From Chitinasiproducens palmae (GTDB lineage Bacteria; Pseudomonadota; Gammaproteobacteria; Burkholderiales; Burkholderiaceae), in the NCBI RefSeq assembly GCF_900095735.1, contig NZ_FNLO01000015.1, positions 62,001 through 126,000 of the forward strand: DNA of 64,000 nucleotides, given 5' to 3'. Shown piece by piece: positions 28,797 to 38,120 of the stretch; within the stretch, counting starts at the first letter, position 1; each line of letters starts with the position of its first letter. The notes under the pieces are model-generated. The model did not search any database, was not told the origin of the DNA, and saw only the letters and a list, made by a program, of their open reading frames with translations. The translations under genes were made by a program, and so were the position numbers.

Positions 28797-29633
28797 TTTC
28801 AAGACATCGGAGCCGTCCGGGCCAAGTCTTTGCCGCGCCATTCCGGTTCGGATGAGTTGAATTGGACATCATCGGATGATTACAAACAAGCTTCAAAAAA
28901 GACTCGGAGAAGCTTGTCGGCGCGCCAGCCCACCTGTTCCCTCTCAGTGAAAACCCTTGCTCCTCCTTCGAAAAAGGATTGTTCTGAAACTTAATATCCT
29001 TATTTTTCAGCACGTTAATAAATATTCGAGCCGGCTACAAGTGCCACGCCGGCGATTGTCGACGGTCCATAGAGACGCCTCTCCAAACGACCGTTTGATT
29101 CATGCGCTCGAAAAGCAACGTGTGGCGGCGGTCACGTTACATAAAGTTCGGTTTCAACGTAACATCCAGTAACACGGCTCCATAAACCAATCAGATATTG
29201 CTTACTTAAATCAAGTTCCGCGTGGAATGCGCGATCCCAATCGAAGCGATACTAAATGGCCGCATCGGTTTGAGATTAATCGAAACCGTGCGCGCATTGC
29301 GTCCGAATCGCGGCGACGACAGGAATGCGTCGGAAAGCAAACGGCGATGCCCGGATCGGCTCAAGTGGTCGGCAGCGGTGCGATGTCAGAGCTCACGATG
29401 CCGAAACCGTGCATCGGCGATCGCGGAGTGGAATTGGCAGGCAGCGGCCGGCAGCACGCTGCTATCGGTAAACGGCAAGCGGTAAGCGGTAAGCGGTAAG
29501 CGGTAAGTGGTAACGGGGACCGGCTTCGAGCTGTCGGGCAAGCGCGGAGGCAAGCGTGTTGGTCGATCGGCACAACAGGACGGCTCGGTAGCACGTCAAG
29601 TGGTACGCGTAGGAGCACGCGAGGGAGCACGAC
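28797..29633. other. Low-GC intergenic region upstream of flp
   Basis: More than 800 bases without a supportable gene. The part from about 28840 to 29240 is clearly richer in A+T than its surroundings, with stretches such as TTAATATCCTTATTTTTC and TTAATAAATATTC. It may hold the flp promoter and upstream activator sites. A 7-bp repeat array lies at 29470-29511. I see no RNA gene. Confidence 0.6.
29470..29511. repeat. 7-bp tandem repeat (AAGCGGT)
   Basis: Four perfect AAGCGGT copies at 29477-29504 are flanked by one degenerate copy on each side (AAACGGC, AAGTGGT). It is intergenic. Confidence 0.9.
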
Positions 29634-29849
29634 ATGGCGCGAACACTGTCTCGAAACGGAACGCGGCGCGTGCCTGGCGCGAAGGGGTGCGCAGCGCCGG
29701 CCGCGACCATGGTCTGGGGCGAGCGAACGATACGAATCACGATGGGCGCCGCCATGATCTTGGCACTGCTCATCGCAATGGCAGTCGTACTTGCGCTGGC
29801 ACCGATGTGGGCAGCCGCTGTCGCCACCGCGCCCCGTCCCAGGATGTGA
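29634..29849 (+). CDS. Possible small single-pass membrane protein
   Basis: A 71-residue frame with a basic N-terminus and one strong membrane segment (MILALLIAMAVVLALAPMW). GAGGGAG lies 7-8 bases before the ATG. It has no recognised family, and open frames are common in GC-rich DNA, so it may not be real. It stands alone between the pilus region and the receiver gene. Confidence 0.3.
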   Translation: MARTLSRNGTRRVPGAKGCAAPAATMVWGERTIRITMGAAMILALLIAMAVVLALAPMWAAAVATAPRPRM

Positions 29850-30056
29850 CGAGAGCGTTCGGGCAAGAAGGGGGGCGCTATGCCGCAGCCATGTCGCTCC
29901 GGCTCAACCGAAGCGCAAGGCAGTGGGCGACGCCGCCCAGGCGCCACGGCACGGTTGGTAGCCGCGCGGCGTTCGAGATGTCCCGGTCGAGCGGGTCAAA
30001 CCAGGCATGACTGGTTCCTGCCGCCCTGCCGCCCCGCCGCCCTCACGAACGGCGGA

Positions 30057-30467
30057 TCAGCCGGCGCGACGCTTGCGGAGACCGTGCGACAGCAAGCCGA
30101 GCAGGTCTTCCGGCCGCACCGGCTTCTCGACGAAGTGGTCGAAGCCCTCCGCCATGCTGCGCAAGCGCGCGACATCGCTGACTGCGCCGGTCAACGCAAT
30201 CGCTACCGAAGGCATCAAGCCGTTGCGCAATTCGTGATCGCGCAAGCGCTGGACGAAGTAATAGCCGTCCATGCCCGGCAAACCGATGTCGCATATCACG
30301 GCGTCTGGGGACGCCGACTCGGCCAGCAGAATGCCGTCCTCCGCATCGCTGGCGAACAAAGGCTGCATGCCAGCCGTTTCGAACACGGCGCCCAGCGCAT
30401 CGCGTGTCGAATCGTCATCTTCGACGATCAATAGGGTTACATCTTGTAAATTCGGATAAGAATCCAT
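30057..30467 (-). CDS. Single-domain response regulator (CheY-like receiver)
   Basis: A 136-residue receiver domain with no output domain. Acidic pocket Asp17-Asp18, phospho-acceptor Asp60 (CDIGLPGMDG), switch Thr93 and Lys115 (VEKP) are all present. AAAGG precedes the ATG. No kinase gene is adjacent, so its partner must be encoded elsewhere. Similar receivers act as phosphate shuttles or bind target proteins. Confidence 0.9.
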   Translation of the reverse strand: MDSYPNLQDVTLLIVEDDDSTRDALGAVFETAGMQPLFASDAEDGILLAESASPDAVICDIGLPGMDGYYFVQRLRDHELRNGLMPSVAIALTGAVSDVARLRSMAEGFDHFVEKPVRPEDLLGLLSHGLRKRRAG

Positions 30468-30649
30468 TAAACCTTTTCGGATGCGTCAATCGGGCGATCG
30501 GCATCCGCGCTCCAATCTCGATTCTGTGTGGTTGGCTGACCGCTATTGTCGCATCGCGGCGGATCCGGCGTCGTCTCAGGGAAGGCGAGCATAGGGCTGT
30601 CCCCAGGCAGGCGGCGCGTCATTAATCCGCAAAAGGCCTGCCAAGTCGT

Positions 30650-31549
30650 TCACCGGCCCCGGGCTCGGAGGTCGAGATGGATCGCGGACGCTGCAATCGC
30701 CGCGCCGCCGAACGCTACCGTGATCTGGTTCAGGCCCTGCGCGACATCGCCCGCTGCGTACAGGCCGGGGATGCCGGTGCGGTGATGCGGATCGATCTCG
30801 AGGTAGCCGGCGGCGTCCGCCGTCGCACCGAGCGCGGTGGCGAGGCCTGAGTGAACGCGCATGCCAAGCGCGCAGTACAGGGAATCGCATCGGAATTCAC
30901 CACCCGCATGCGGCACGATGACCTCCGCGCCCTCGGCCCGGATGGCTTGCGTCACGGTATCGAAACACGGCGTCCCCGTTTCGCGCAGGCTGCGCCGGGC
31001 CGCCTCGCTGATGCGATGCCCGTGTACCAGCAAAACGGTCAGCGATGCGGTGAATTGACGCAAGTACGACACTTCGCCCAGACCTGCGTCGTCCGCCACG
31101 ATCACGCCAACGCGCTGGTCGATGACCTCGTAGCCATCGCAGACCGGACAGTACCGCAGGTGCCCGCTTCGCCGCGCCTCGGCAAGATGGGGCATCTCTG
31201 GCTCGATATCCGCGGCGCCGGTCGCCAGCAGGACCGCAGGCACCGCAAGCGCACCGCCCGACCAGCGCACCTCGACATCGCCGTCCTCGCGTGTGTCGAG
31301 CCGCTCAACGGCGGCGTGGACTGTCTCGACCGCGTAACGCCCGAGCTGCTCGCGCAGCGTGCCTAGCAATCGCGTGCCGGGCATGCCCTCGAGCGCGCCG
31401 GGGTAGTTGTGAGACACCGGAATCATCGCCGCGCGCGGGCGGCCGCCGTCGAACAGGATCACACGTCGCCGAAGCCGTGCAAGGTCGAGCGCGCCGATCA
31501 GACCGGCGGGGCCGCCGCCGATCACGGCGACGTCGAATCGTTGTTCCAT
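30650..31549 (-). CDS. Thioredoxin-reductase-like FAD oxidoreductase
   Basis: A 299-residue flavoprotein. The N-terminal FAD motif GGGPAG is at 11-16, a CxxC pair in CPVCDG at 134-139, and the C-terminal FAD motif reads GLYAAGDVAQGLNQI. The segment after the CxxC, where NADPH-binding relatives have GxGxxA, reads VGVIVADDAGLGEVSYL and has lost the Gly pattern, so the electron donor may differ. A GGGGAAG site precedes the ATG. No thioredoxin gene is near. The substrate is unknown. Confidence 0.85.
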   Translation of the reverse strand: MEQRFDVAVIGGGPAGLIGALDLARLRRRVILFDGGRPRAAMIPVSHNYPGALEGMPGTRLLGTLREQLGRYAVETVHAAVERLDTREDGDVEVRWSGGALAVPAVLLATGAADIEPEMPHLAEARRSGHLRYCPVCDGYEVIDQRVGVIVADDAGLGEVSYLRQFTASLTVLLVHGHRISEAARRSLRETGTPCFDTVTQAIRAEGAEVIVPHAGGEFRCDSLYCALGMRVHSGLATALGATADAAGYLEIDPHHRTGIPGLYAAGDVAQGLNQITVAFGGAAIAASAIHLDLRARGR

Positions 31550-31872
31550 CGTCGTGCTTCCCCGCTGTCTGAGATGGGCTTGGCAACGCCTGTTCGGCGA
31601 GAAGACCTGGCGTCATCGCGAAGTGCGAAGTGCGAAGTGCGAAGTGCGTAGTGCGTAGTGCGTAATCCGACGTGCGAACAGGGCCGTCGCGTTTTTTGCA
31701 CTGCCCGATCGTGCAAGGGCCGTTCCCGCGACGGCACGGCGCTTGCGGCAGGTGCTTGGCGCGGGCCAGGCGAACGCGACGACCGCGGCGCCGACGGACT
31801 TGCATCGACACACGCGCATTGCCCCGCGTGGCAGGCGGGGACGCGCACCGACATCACACAGGAGCACATCGA
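31550..31872. other. Intergenic region with heptamer repeats
   Basis: This 323-base divergent gap separates the flavoprotein and SDR genes. It holds the repeat array at 31621-31676; otherwise I see only the AGGAG site of the SDR gene and no clear promoter. Confidence 0.5.
31621..31676. repeat. 7-bp tandem repeat (AAGTGCG/TAGTGCG)
   Basis: Four AAGTGCG copies (31621-31648) are followed by two TAGTGCG copies (31649-31662) and two degenerate units. The array lies in the divergent spacer between the flavoprotein and SDR genes. Confidence 0.92.
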
Positions 31873-32637
31873 ATGAACCGTTTTGACAACAAGGTCATCA
31901 TCGTCACCGGCGCTGGATCGGGTATCGGCGAGGCCAGCGCGCGGCGGTTCTCGGCGGAAGGCGCCGCAGTCGTGCTCGTCGGACGAACCCGCGACAAGCT
32001 GGAGCGGGTGGCGGCAGACCTGCCGTCCGAGCGCACATTGGTGCACGACGCCGACGTATCGCAACTGGCGCAGGTCGAGACGATGATCGCGGCCACGGTG
32101 AGCCGGTTCGGACACGTCGATGTGCTGGTCAACAATGCTGGCGTGGCGCCGACGGGCCGCATCGACGAAGCCAGTGTCGAGGACTGGCGCAGCGTGATGT
32201 CGTCCGACCTGGACGGCGTGTTCTACTGCACCCGCGCGGCGATCCGACACCTGATCGCGAGCCGGGGGAACATCATCAATGTGTCCTCGGTGTCCGGCCT
32301 GGGCGGCGATTGGGGCATGAGTTTCTACAATGCAGCGAAGGGTGCCGTCACCAACTTCACGCGTTCGCTCGCGATGGATCACGGCCGGGACGGCGTGCGC
32401 GTCAATGCGGTCTGCCCCAGCCTCACGATCACCGATCTGACGCAGGACATGCTGGACGACAAGGCCTTGATGGCGCGTTTCGAGGAACGCATCCCACTGG
32501 GACGCGCGGCCCAGCCCGACGACATCGCCTCGGTCATCGCATTTCTCGCCAGCGACGACGCGCGTTTCGTGACCGGCGTGAACCTGCCCGTCGACGGCGG
32601 CCTCACCGCCTCGAACGGCCAGCCGAAACAGGCCTGA
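31873..32637 (+). CDS. SDR-family oxidoreductase
   Basis: A 254-residue classical short-chain dehydrogenase/reductase. Cofactor motif TGAGSGIG at 12-19, NNAG in the core, catalytic Ser in NVSSVSG and YxxxK in YNAAK. The C-terminus has the usual RAAQPDDIASVIAFLASDDA and VDGG motifs. Arg in VGRTRDKL after the second strand suggests NADP(H), though this is not certain. AGGAG lies 9 bases before the ATG. The substrate is not apparent. Confidence 0.9.
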   Translation: MNRFDNKVIIVTGAGSGIGEASARRFSAEGAAVVLVGRTRDKLERVAADLPSERTLVHDADVSQLAQVETMIAATVSRFGHVDVLVNNAGVAPTGRIDEASVEDWRSVMSSDLDGVFYCTRAAIRHLIASRGNIINVSSVSGLGGDWGMSFYNAAKGAVTNFTRSLAMDHGRDGVRVNAVCPSLTITDLTQDMLDDKALMARFEERIPLGRAAQPDDIASVIAFLASDDARFVTGVNLPVDGGLTASNGQPKQA

Positions 32638-32732
32638 TGGCACGGGCCGGAACGAGAGCGGAACAGCCGTGACGCGGCAGGCAAGCATGCCGGCCCACCG
32701 TGCAGGCGCGGCGCCTCATGCCGAGACGCGGC

Positions 32733-34175
32733 TCAATGGGCAGGCGCGTACTCGGCCGTTTCGGACAGTTTGTCGAGCGGCGGCACGGCGCCCTCGTTGG
32801 CCAGCAACGCACGCTTGCGCACGTAACGCATGATGCTCGTCGCTCCGTAGCGCGATCCGCCCATGCCCGACTGCTTGAACGCGGTCTTCTCGCCGTCGAA
32901 CATCATCACGCGCGGCAGCTCGGTGTCGTTGATGCTGACACCGCCCGCCTCCATGCGCGTCGCGAAATCACCGGCGGTGTGCGTGTCGGGACCGAACACC
33001 GCGCCGCTCAGCCCGAAGATGCTGTCGTTCATCAGCCGTTCGGCCTCGTCGTCATCGGTGAAGCGCATCACCGGTACCACCGGGCCGAACGTCTCCTCGG
33101 TCATCAACGTCATCGAGTGATCCACCTCCGTCACGATGGTGGGATCGACCCACACCGCGCCGTCACGCACTTCGCTGTTGCCGCCCAGCACGATCTTCGC
33201 GCCCTTGGCGACCGCGTCGTCGAGTTGCGCGTCGATGATCGCGCCCTGTCGGTCGAAGATCATCGGGCCGTAATGGCCACCGTCACCCGCGGCAACGCTG
33301 CGACGCAGGGTCGAGGCCTGCGACACCAGTTCGGCCACCAACGCGTCGTAGAGCGAGGCATGCGCGTACACGCGTTCTATCGCGTAACAGACCTGCCCGG
33401 AGTTGTAGAGCGCGCTGCGGAGAATGCTGGTTGCGGCGCGCGCCACATCCGAACCGGCAAGCACCACCGCGGCGTCCTTGCCGCCCAGTTCGAGAAACGC
33501 CGGAATGAAGGCCTGTGCCGCCGCCACCGCGATCTTCCGTCCAGTCGGCACGCTGCCGGTGAAGACCACCGCGTCCGACGCCGCCACCACGGCCTGTCCG
33601 GTTTCCGCGCCACCCTGCACGAGGTTGACGATGCCGGCCAATTCCGGCACGGCAGCCAACGAGCGCCGCAGCGGCTCGACGAAACGCGGCGTGACTTCGC
33701 TCGGCTTGATCACCACCGCGGCGCCGGCTACCAGCGCTGGGATCGCGTCGATGAACGACAGCACCAGCGGGAAATTCCAGGGGCTGATGACGCCGACGAC
33801 GCCGTACGGGACGTACGTCACCTTGAAGACAACATCCGGATGATCCGGCAGCTTGCGGAAAGGCGTCGCCAGTACGTCCGGGGCCGCCGCGCAGAAGCCA
33901 TGCAGGAAATGCACGATCGCGCCGAGTTCCTCGTGCGAGATGCGCTGGCGTCCGGTGTCGACGCTCAACGCGTCGACGATGTCCGCGCCGTGCTTTTCCA
34001 ACTGATCGGCCCATGCCAGCAAGGCGCGGTTGCGGTGCTCGATGCCGCCAGCGGCCCATGTCCGCTGCGCGCGCCGCGCCGCGCCGACCACTTCACGCAC
34101 CTGTTCCGCGCTGGCTGCCTCGAAACGATAATCCTGCTCCCCGGTCCGCGGGTTTCGTACTGCCATCGACGTCAT
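32733..34175 (-). CDS. Aldehyde dehydrogenase
   Basis: A 480-residue NAD(P)+-dependent aldehyde dehydrogenase. Catalytic Cys263 (NSGQVC), general base Glu229 (FLELGGKD) and Asn134 (SPWNFP) are present, with the EETFGPVVPVMRF motif downstream. The ATG at 34175 opens the folded domain; the frame runs further upstream without homology. It lies 169 bases after the AraC-type regulator gene on the same strand. With UbiD/UbiX it could oxidise an aromatic aldehyde, but the substrate is inferred only from context. Confidence 0.92.
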   Translation of the reverse strand: MTSMAVRNPRTGEQDYRFEAASAEQVREVVGAARRAQRTWAAGGIEHRNRALLAWADQLEKHGADIVDALSVDTGRQRISHEELGAIVHFLHGFCAAAPDVLATPFRKLPDHPDVVFKVTYVPYGVVGVISPWNFPLVLSFIDAIPALVAGAAVVIKPSEVTPRFVEPLRRSLAAVPELAGIVNLVQGGAETGQAVVAASDAVVFTGSVPTGRKIAVAAAQAFIPAFLELGGKDAAVVLAGSDVARAATSILRSALYNSGQVCYAIERVYAHASLYDALVAELVSQASTLRRSVAAGDGGHYGPMIFDRQGAIIDAQLDDAVAKGAKIVLGGNSEVRDGAVWVDPTIVTEVDHSMTLMTEETFGPVVPVMRFTDDDEAERLMNDSIFGLSGAVFGPDTHTAGDFATRMEAGGVSINDTELPRVMMFDGEKTAFKQSGMGGSRYGATSIMRYVRKRALLANEGAVPPLDKLSETAEYAPAH

Positions 34176-34344
34176 TGTTCGCCTCGTCCGTTCCACAAAC
34201 ACATGGCCGGCTGCGCGTCGTGCGCGGCGGGGCCATCGGTGAGGCGATGCTATCAGCGCCGTTTTTCGCAAAACAGCGGACGTCGTGCGATCCAGCCGAA
34301 ATCCTAAATCAAAGAGCGCATTGCAATACGCTCGACGGCACTGG

Positions 34345-35442
34345 CTACGGCAGCGTGCGCGTCGTCGCGGCCGGCGACGTCGCGACGGTGGCCGCCGCAC
34401 CCGCGATCGGGCTGGCAAGCCGGCGCGCATCCTTTGGCGAGAAACCGAAATAATCCCGAAACGATGCGGTAAAGCTCGTCTGGTGCTGGTAGCCGACGGC
34501 CAGCGCCACCTGCCCGACCGGCAGGCGTTCATCGACCAGCAGTTTCAGCGCGTGGTTCATTCTGCAGCGCTGCCCGTATTCGAAGATGGTCATGCCGAAC
34601 AGGAATTTGAAGCCGCGCTTCAACTTGGAAGCATTGGTCCCGACGGCGCGCGCCAAAGCCGGAATCGTCGGCGTCTGCTGCAGATCGGCGACGATCAGTT
34701 CGCGCGCCTTCTCGATCAGGCGCAAGTCTCGCGAAGACAGCGTCTCGCCCGGCTTGTCGGCAGCCCGGTGCGCAAGCCACATCTCGATGCTGACGCACAG
34801 TAGTTCGACGCATTTTCCCTCGACGTAGAACAATTCGCGCGCGCCCTGAAAGCGGCTGGACAGCAGCTGATCGACAACGTGCAATGCATCCACGCTCAGC
34901 GGCATCTGCCGGTGAAAGATCTGGTCGCCCCCGACCTCGGCCAGTTCGTCCCGCAAACCGGCCGTCTCGTCGCCCATGGTGCGGAGCATGCGATTGATGT
35001 AGCGCTGGGTGACATAGAAACTCACCGACCGCCACGGGCCCGGTCCGCACGTCACCTGGTAGCGGACATCACTGCCCTGCTGGCAGACGAGCAAGGCCGG
35101 CGAGCCGACATGCATGTGGCCCGTGTCCGAAAAGTCGACGCTGGCCGGCCCGGCCACGGCAAAGTGGAACTCGACGAAGCTTTCCGGCAGGACGTTTTCA
35201 CAGCGGCTGCGCGCGTAGTTGCAGTCGGAGACCACGACGAAAATGTCGTCGCGAATGCTGACCATCTTCCAACTGCCTTCCTCCGCATCGCCGGGTACCG
35301 GCACCACCGCGCCGTAGAGCCCGAAGTCCGCCGCGCTGACGCAATCGGGCCGTGTGCGAAGCTGGTGGAACGCTTCGCTCATGCGGGCGAAGGGGCCGGC
35401 GAGCGCGGTACGGAAAAGGCCGGTCGAAACAGCTTGCGCCAT
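34345..35442 (-). CDS. AraC-family transcriptional activator
   Basis: A 365-residue regulator with an N-terminal sensing domain (about 1-230) and a C-terminal double helix-turn-helix at about 245-345 (IPALARAVGTNASKLKRGFKFLFG, then VGQVALAVGYQHQTSFTASFRDYFGFSP). This C-terminal pattern resembles PchR-type AraC proteins. It is divergent from ubiD across 295 bases, so control of the decarboxylase genes is likely; it may also affect the aldehyde dehydrogenase gene behind it. Confidence 0.9.
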   Translation of the reverse strand: MAQAVSTGLFRTALAGPFARMSEAFHQLRTRPDCVSAADFGLYGAVVPVPGDAEEGSWKMVSIRDDIFVVVSDCNYARSRCENVLPESFVEFHFAVAGPASVDFSDTGHMHVGSPALLVCQQGSDVRYQVTCGPGPWRSVSFYVTQRYINRMLRTMGDETAGLRDELAEVGGDQIFHRQMPLSVDALHVVDQLLSSRFQGARELFYVEGKCVELLCVSIEMWLAHRAADKPGETLSSRDLRLIEKARELIVADLQQTPTIPALARAVGTNASKLKRGFKFLFGMTIFEYGQRCRMNHALKLLVDERLPVGQVALAVGYQHQTSFTASFRDYFGFSPKDARRLASPIAGAAATVATSPAATTRTLP

Positions 35443-35737
35443 GACGGATCACCTCATCGGCTGGAGTGGCTGCACTGGATGCCGCGGCGTGCCGCGACCC
35501 GGGGCCGGCGTTCGCCCGCACGGCACTGCGCCCGATTATAGGTGCCGAGCGGGCCGCGCCATTATTCGGAGCCACCCGAAAAAAGAAACCCGCTTCCCTA
35601 TCTTCTGGGCGGCTTTGCGAGGACGGCGGGCGGCGGGCGGCGGTATATCTGACGGCACTGCATGCCCTTCGTCGACGACGCCGGCGGGCCTCGCGGTTCG
35701 CTGTGCGACCGCGCCACCGGCGTCCTGGAATCCTGTA

Positions 35738-37081
35738 ATGAGACACTACCTGAACCGGCTGCGCGCCCGCGGCGAACTGATCACCGTCACCCGCGAGGTT
35801 GCGGCGCAGCACGAAGCCGCAGCGGTCGCGCGCCGCCTGCAGCGCGAGACACGCAAACCCGTCCTGTTCGAGAACGTGCGCGGCTACGACATGCCGGTGC
35901 TGCTCAACGTGTACAGCGATCACCAGCGCCTGCGCGAGATCATCCGCTGCGGCGTCGACGAGACGTTCTGCGCGCGGTTGGACCGCGAGATCGGCATTGC
36001 CGCCACGCTGGAGCAAGCCACCGAGCGCGTCGAGACCCCGGCGGACTGGGTGAGCGGCGCGCTGTCCGATCTGCCGATCCTGACGTATCACGAACGCGAC
36101 GGCGCACCGTACATCACGTCCGGCATCTTCGTCGCGCGCGATCCGGACAGCGGCGTGCCGAACCTGTCGTTTCACCGCTCGATGGTGATCTCCGACACGG
36201 AACTGCGCATCCGGCTGGGCAGCAGCCACGACCTCGCACGCTACCAGCAACGCGCGGAAGCACGCGGCGAAGCGCTGGAGGCGGCGATCCTGATCGGCGC
36301 GGCGCCCGAACTCTTCATGGCGGCGTGCGTTTCCCTGCCGCCCGAGGGCGACGAGATCGCGCTGGCCGCCGCCATGCGCGGCGGTCCGATCGCGATGCGA
36401 CGCGCCCACACGATCGATCTCGACATTCCCGCCAGCGCCGAGATCGTCATCGAGGGACGGATCGCGCCGAACGTGCGGCGTCCCGAGGGACCGTTCGGGG
36501 AGTTCATGGGCTACTACGTCGAGGTCGGCGACAACCACGTTTTCGAGATCACTCATGTCGGCTGGCGCGAGGGCGCCGTCTTCCACGGCCTGATCTGCGG
36601 CTCGGACGAGGATCTGCGCCCGCTCGAAGCCGCCACCGCCGCTCGCATCTTCAAGGCGGTGTCGGCGCAGGTGCGCGGCGTTCTGGATGTCTCGTGCCAG
36701 CCGACGGTGATGAACACGATCATCAAGATCGACAAACAGTACGACGGTCACGCGCAGCATGCACTGCTCGCGGCGCTCGGCTCGCACCTCGATTACAACA
36801 AGCTGGTGATGGTGGTCGACAAGGACGTGGACATCTACAGCCTCGACGAGGTGATCTGGGCGTTTCTGACGCGTGGACGCGCGGACACCCGGACCATGGT
36901 GCTGCACGACGTACCCGGCTTCTACCGCGACGCACACAAGGATCACTGGGGCCGGCTTGCGATCGATGCCACCATGCCGTGGGGACGCGAACGCGAATTC
37001 GAGCGCAAGACCATTCCCGGCGTGGACACGCTGTCGCTGGCCGACTACGTGCCGGAGCTGCAGCACGGCGGCCTGCGATGA
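35738..37081 (+). CDS. ubiD: UbiD-family prenyl-FMN decarboxylase
   Basis: A 447-residue (de)carboxylase that uses prenylated FMN. The family motif RRPEGPFGEFMGYY (Glu250) is present, as are SFHRSMV and the C-terminal ATMPWGREREFERKTIPG. It is close in length to aromatic-acid decarboxylases (about 450) rather than the longer E. coli UbiD (497). The paired ubiX gene, overlapping by 4 bases, supplies the cofactor. Together with the AraC and aldehyde dehydrogenase genes this suggests aromatic acid breakdown rather than ubiquinone synthesis. Confidence 0.9.
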   Translation: MRHYLNRLRARGELITVTREVAAQHEAAAVARRLQRETRKPVLFENVRGYDMPVLLNVYSDHQRLREIIRCGVDETFCARLDREIGIAATLEQATERVETPADWVSGALSDLPILTYHERDGAPYITSGIFVARDPDSGVPNLSFHRSMVISDTELRIRLGSSHDLARYQQRAEARGEALEAAILIGAAPELFMAACVSLPPEGDEIALAAAMRGGPIAMRRAHTIDLDIPASAEIVIEGRIAPNVRRPEGPFGEFMGYYVEVGDNHVFEITHVGWREGAVFHGLICGSDEDLRPLEAATAARIFKAVSAQVRGVLDVSCQPTVMNTIIKIDKQYDGHAQHALLAALGSHLDYNKLVMVVDKDVDIYSLDEVIWAFLTRGRADTRTMVLHDVPGFYRDAHKDHWGRLAIDATMPWGREREFERKTIPGVDTLSLADYVPELQHGGLR

Positions 37082-37656
37082 AGCGGATCGTCGTCGCGAT
37101 CACCGGTGCCACCGGCGCGATCTATGGTCTGCGCATCCTGGCACTGCTGCGCGAACGGCAGGTCGAAACCCATGCCGTCGTGTCGCGCGCCGGCTGGCTG
37201 ACGTTGCACGACGAAACCGGCAACGGACGCGCCGCGCTCGCACGAGCGGCCGACGTGCTGCACGAGCACCAGGCAATCGGCGCATCGATCGCGAGCGGTT
37301 CGTTCCGGCACGACGGCATGGTGATCGCTCCATGTTCGATGAAGACGCTCGCGGCAATCGCCCACGGCCTGGACGACAACCTGGTCACGCGCGCGGCTGA
37401 CGTGACGCTGAAGGAACGCCGGCGGTTGATCCTGCTCGCCCGGGAAACGCCGCTGACGCTGGCCCATCTCGACAACATGACGCGTGTCACGCAAATGGGC
37501 GGCGTGGTGATGCCGCCGCTGCCGGCGTTCTATGCGAAGCCCACCGATATCGCCGCACTGGTCGACTACACGGCGCAGCGCGTGCTCGACCAACTGGGCT
37601 GCAGCGACGAAGCCAGCTACGCACGCTGGCGTGGCATCGGCGGCGAGCGTGGCTGA
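37078..37656 (+). CDS. ubiX: UbiX-family flavin prenyltransferase
   Basis: A 192-residue protein that makes prenyl-FMN for UbiD. FMN motif ITGATGAIYG at the N-terminus; VIAPCSMKTLAAIAHGLDDNLVTRAADVTLKERRRLIL and ARETPL are family signatures. Full length. The ATG overlaps the ubiD stop (ATGA). After it, 464 bases hold no gene, only a 13-bp repeat. Confidence 0.93.
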   Translation: MKRIVVAITGATGAIYGLRILALLRERQVETHAVVSRAGWLTLHDETGNGRAALARAADVLHEHQAIGASIASGSFRHDGMVIAPCSMKTLAAIAHGLDDNLVTRAADVTLKERRRLILLARETPLTLAHLDNMTRVTQMGGVVMPPLPAFYAKPTDIAALVDYTAQRVLDQLGCSDEASYARWRGIGGERG

Positions 37657-38120
37657 GCGTCGCGCCGACTGAGCATGCTTACTGAGCGTGCTGATTGAGC
37701 GTGCTGACCGAGCGTTGCGGGTGACGGAGCGCCGGGCTTCGCGGTGACGCTCGCTTGACTCGCCGCGCCAACCCTGCCCCACGCGGCAAAGCCAGCTGCG
37801 CACACGCCAAAACACTTTCATCCCGCATCTACAGCCTGGCACTGCCCAATGCAGACACGCCGCCAGCATGCTTGCGTCGAGTGGAGCGTTCCCGTGGCGC
37901 ACGTCGAGCCGCCTCGCGATGCAACGCAAGATGGCACACGGCTGCACGCAGCGGTATGCCATCCAAGCGCGGCTGTCGACGGTGAGCGGGCGACCGCGCG
38001 GCGCGGTGCGCCAACTCGACAATGCGTTTCAGTCAGGCCGGAGACCGCGCCCCGCGCACCACTACGTCGGTGCGGCTCGCAGGGCGTCGCGCAGCGCAGC
38101 GTTCGTCGCGGCGTCCGCGC
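37657..38120. other. Intergenic region with 13-bp repeats
   Basis: A 464-base convergent gap between ubiX and the ABC permease gene. Apart from the repeat array at 37668-37719 I see no gene and no clear intrinsic terminator for either side. Confidence 0.5.
37668..37719. repeat. Imperfect 13-bp tandem repeat
   Basis: Four units: ACTGAGCATGCTT, ACTGAGCGTGCTG, ATTGAGCGTGCTG and ACCGAGCGTTGCG, starting 11 bases after the ubiX stop. Confidence 0.85.

Noticed and set aside
28969-29008. Intrinsic terminator from GAAAAAGGAT ... ATCCTTATTTTTC
   Set aside because: The stem is short and A+T-rich with a long loop, and no gene ends nearby.
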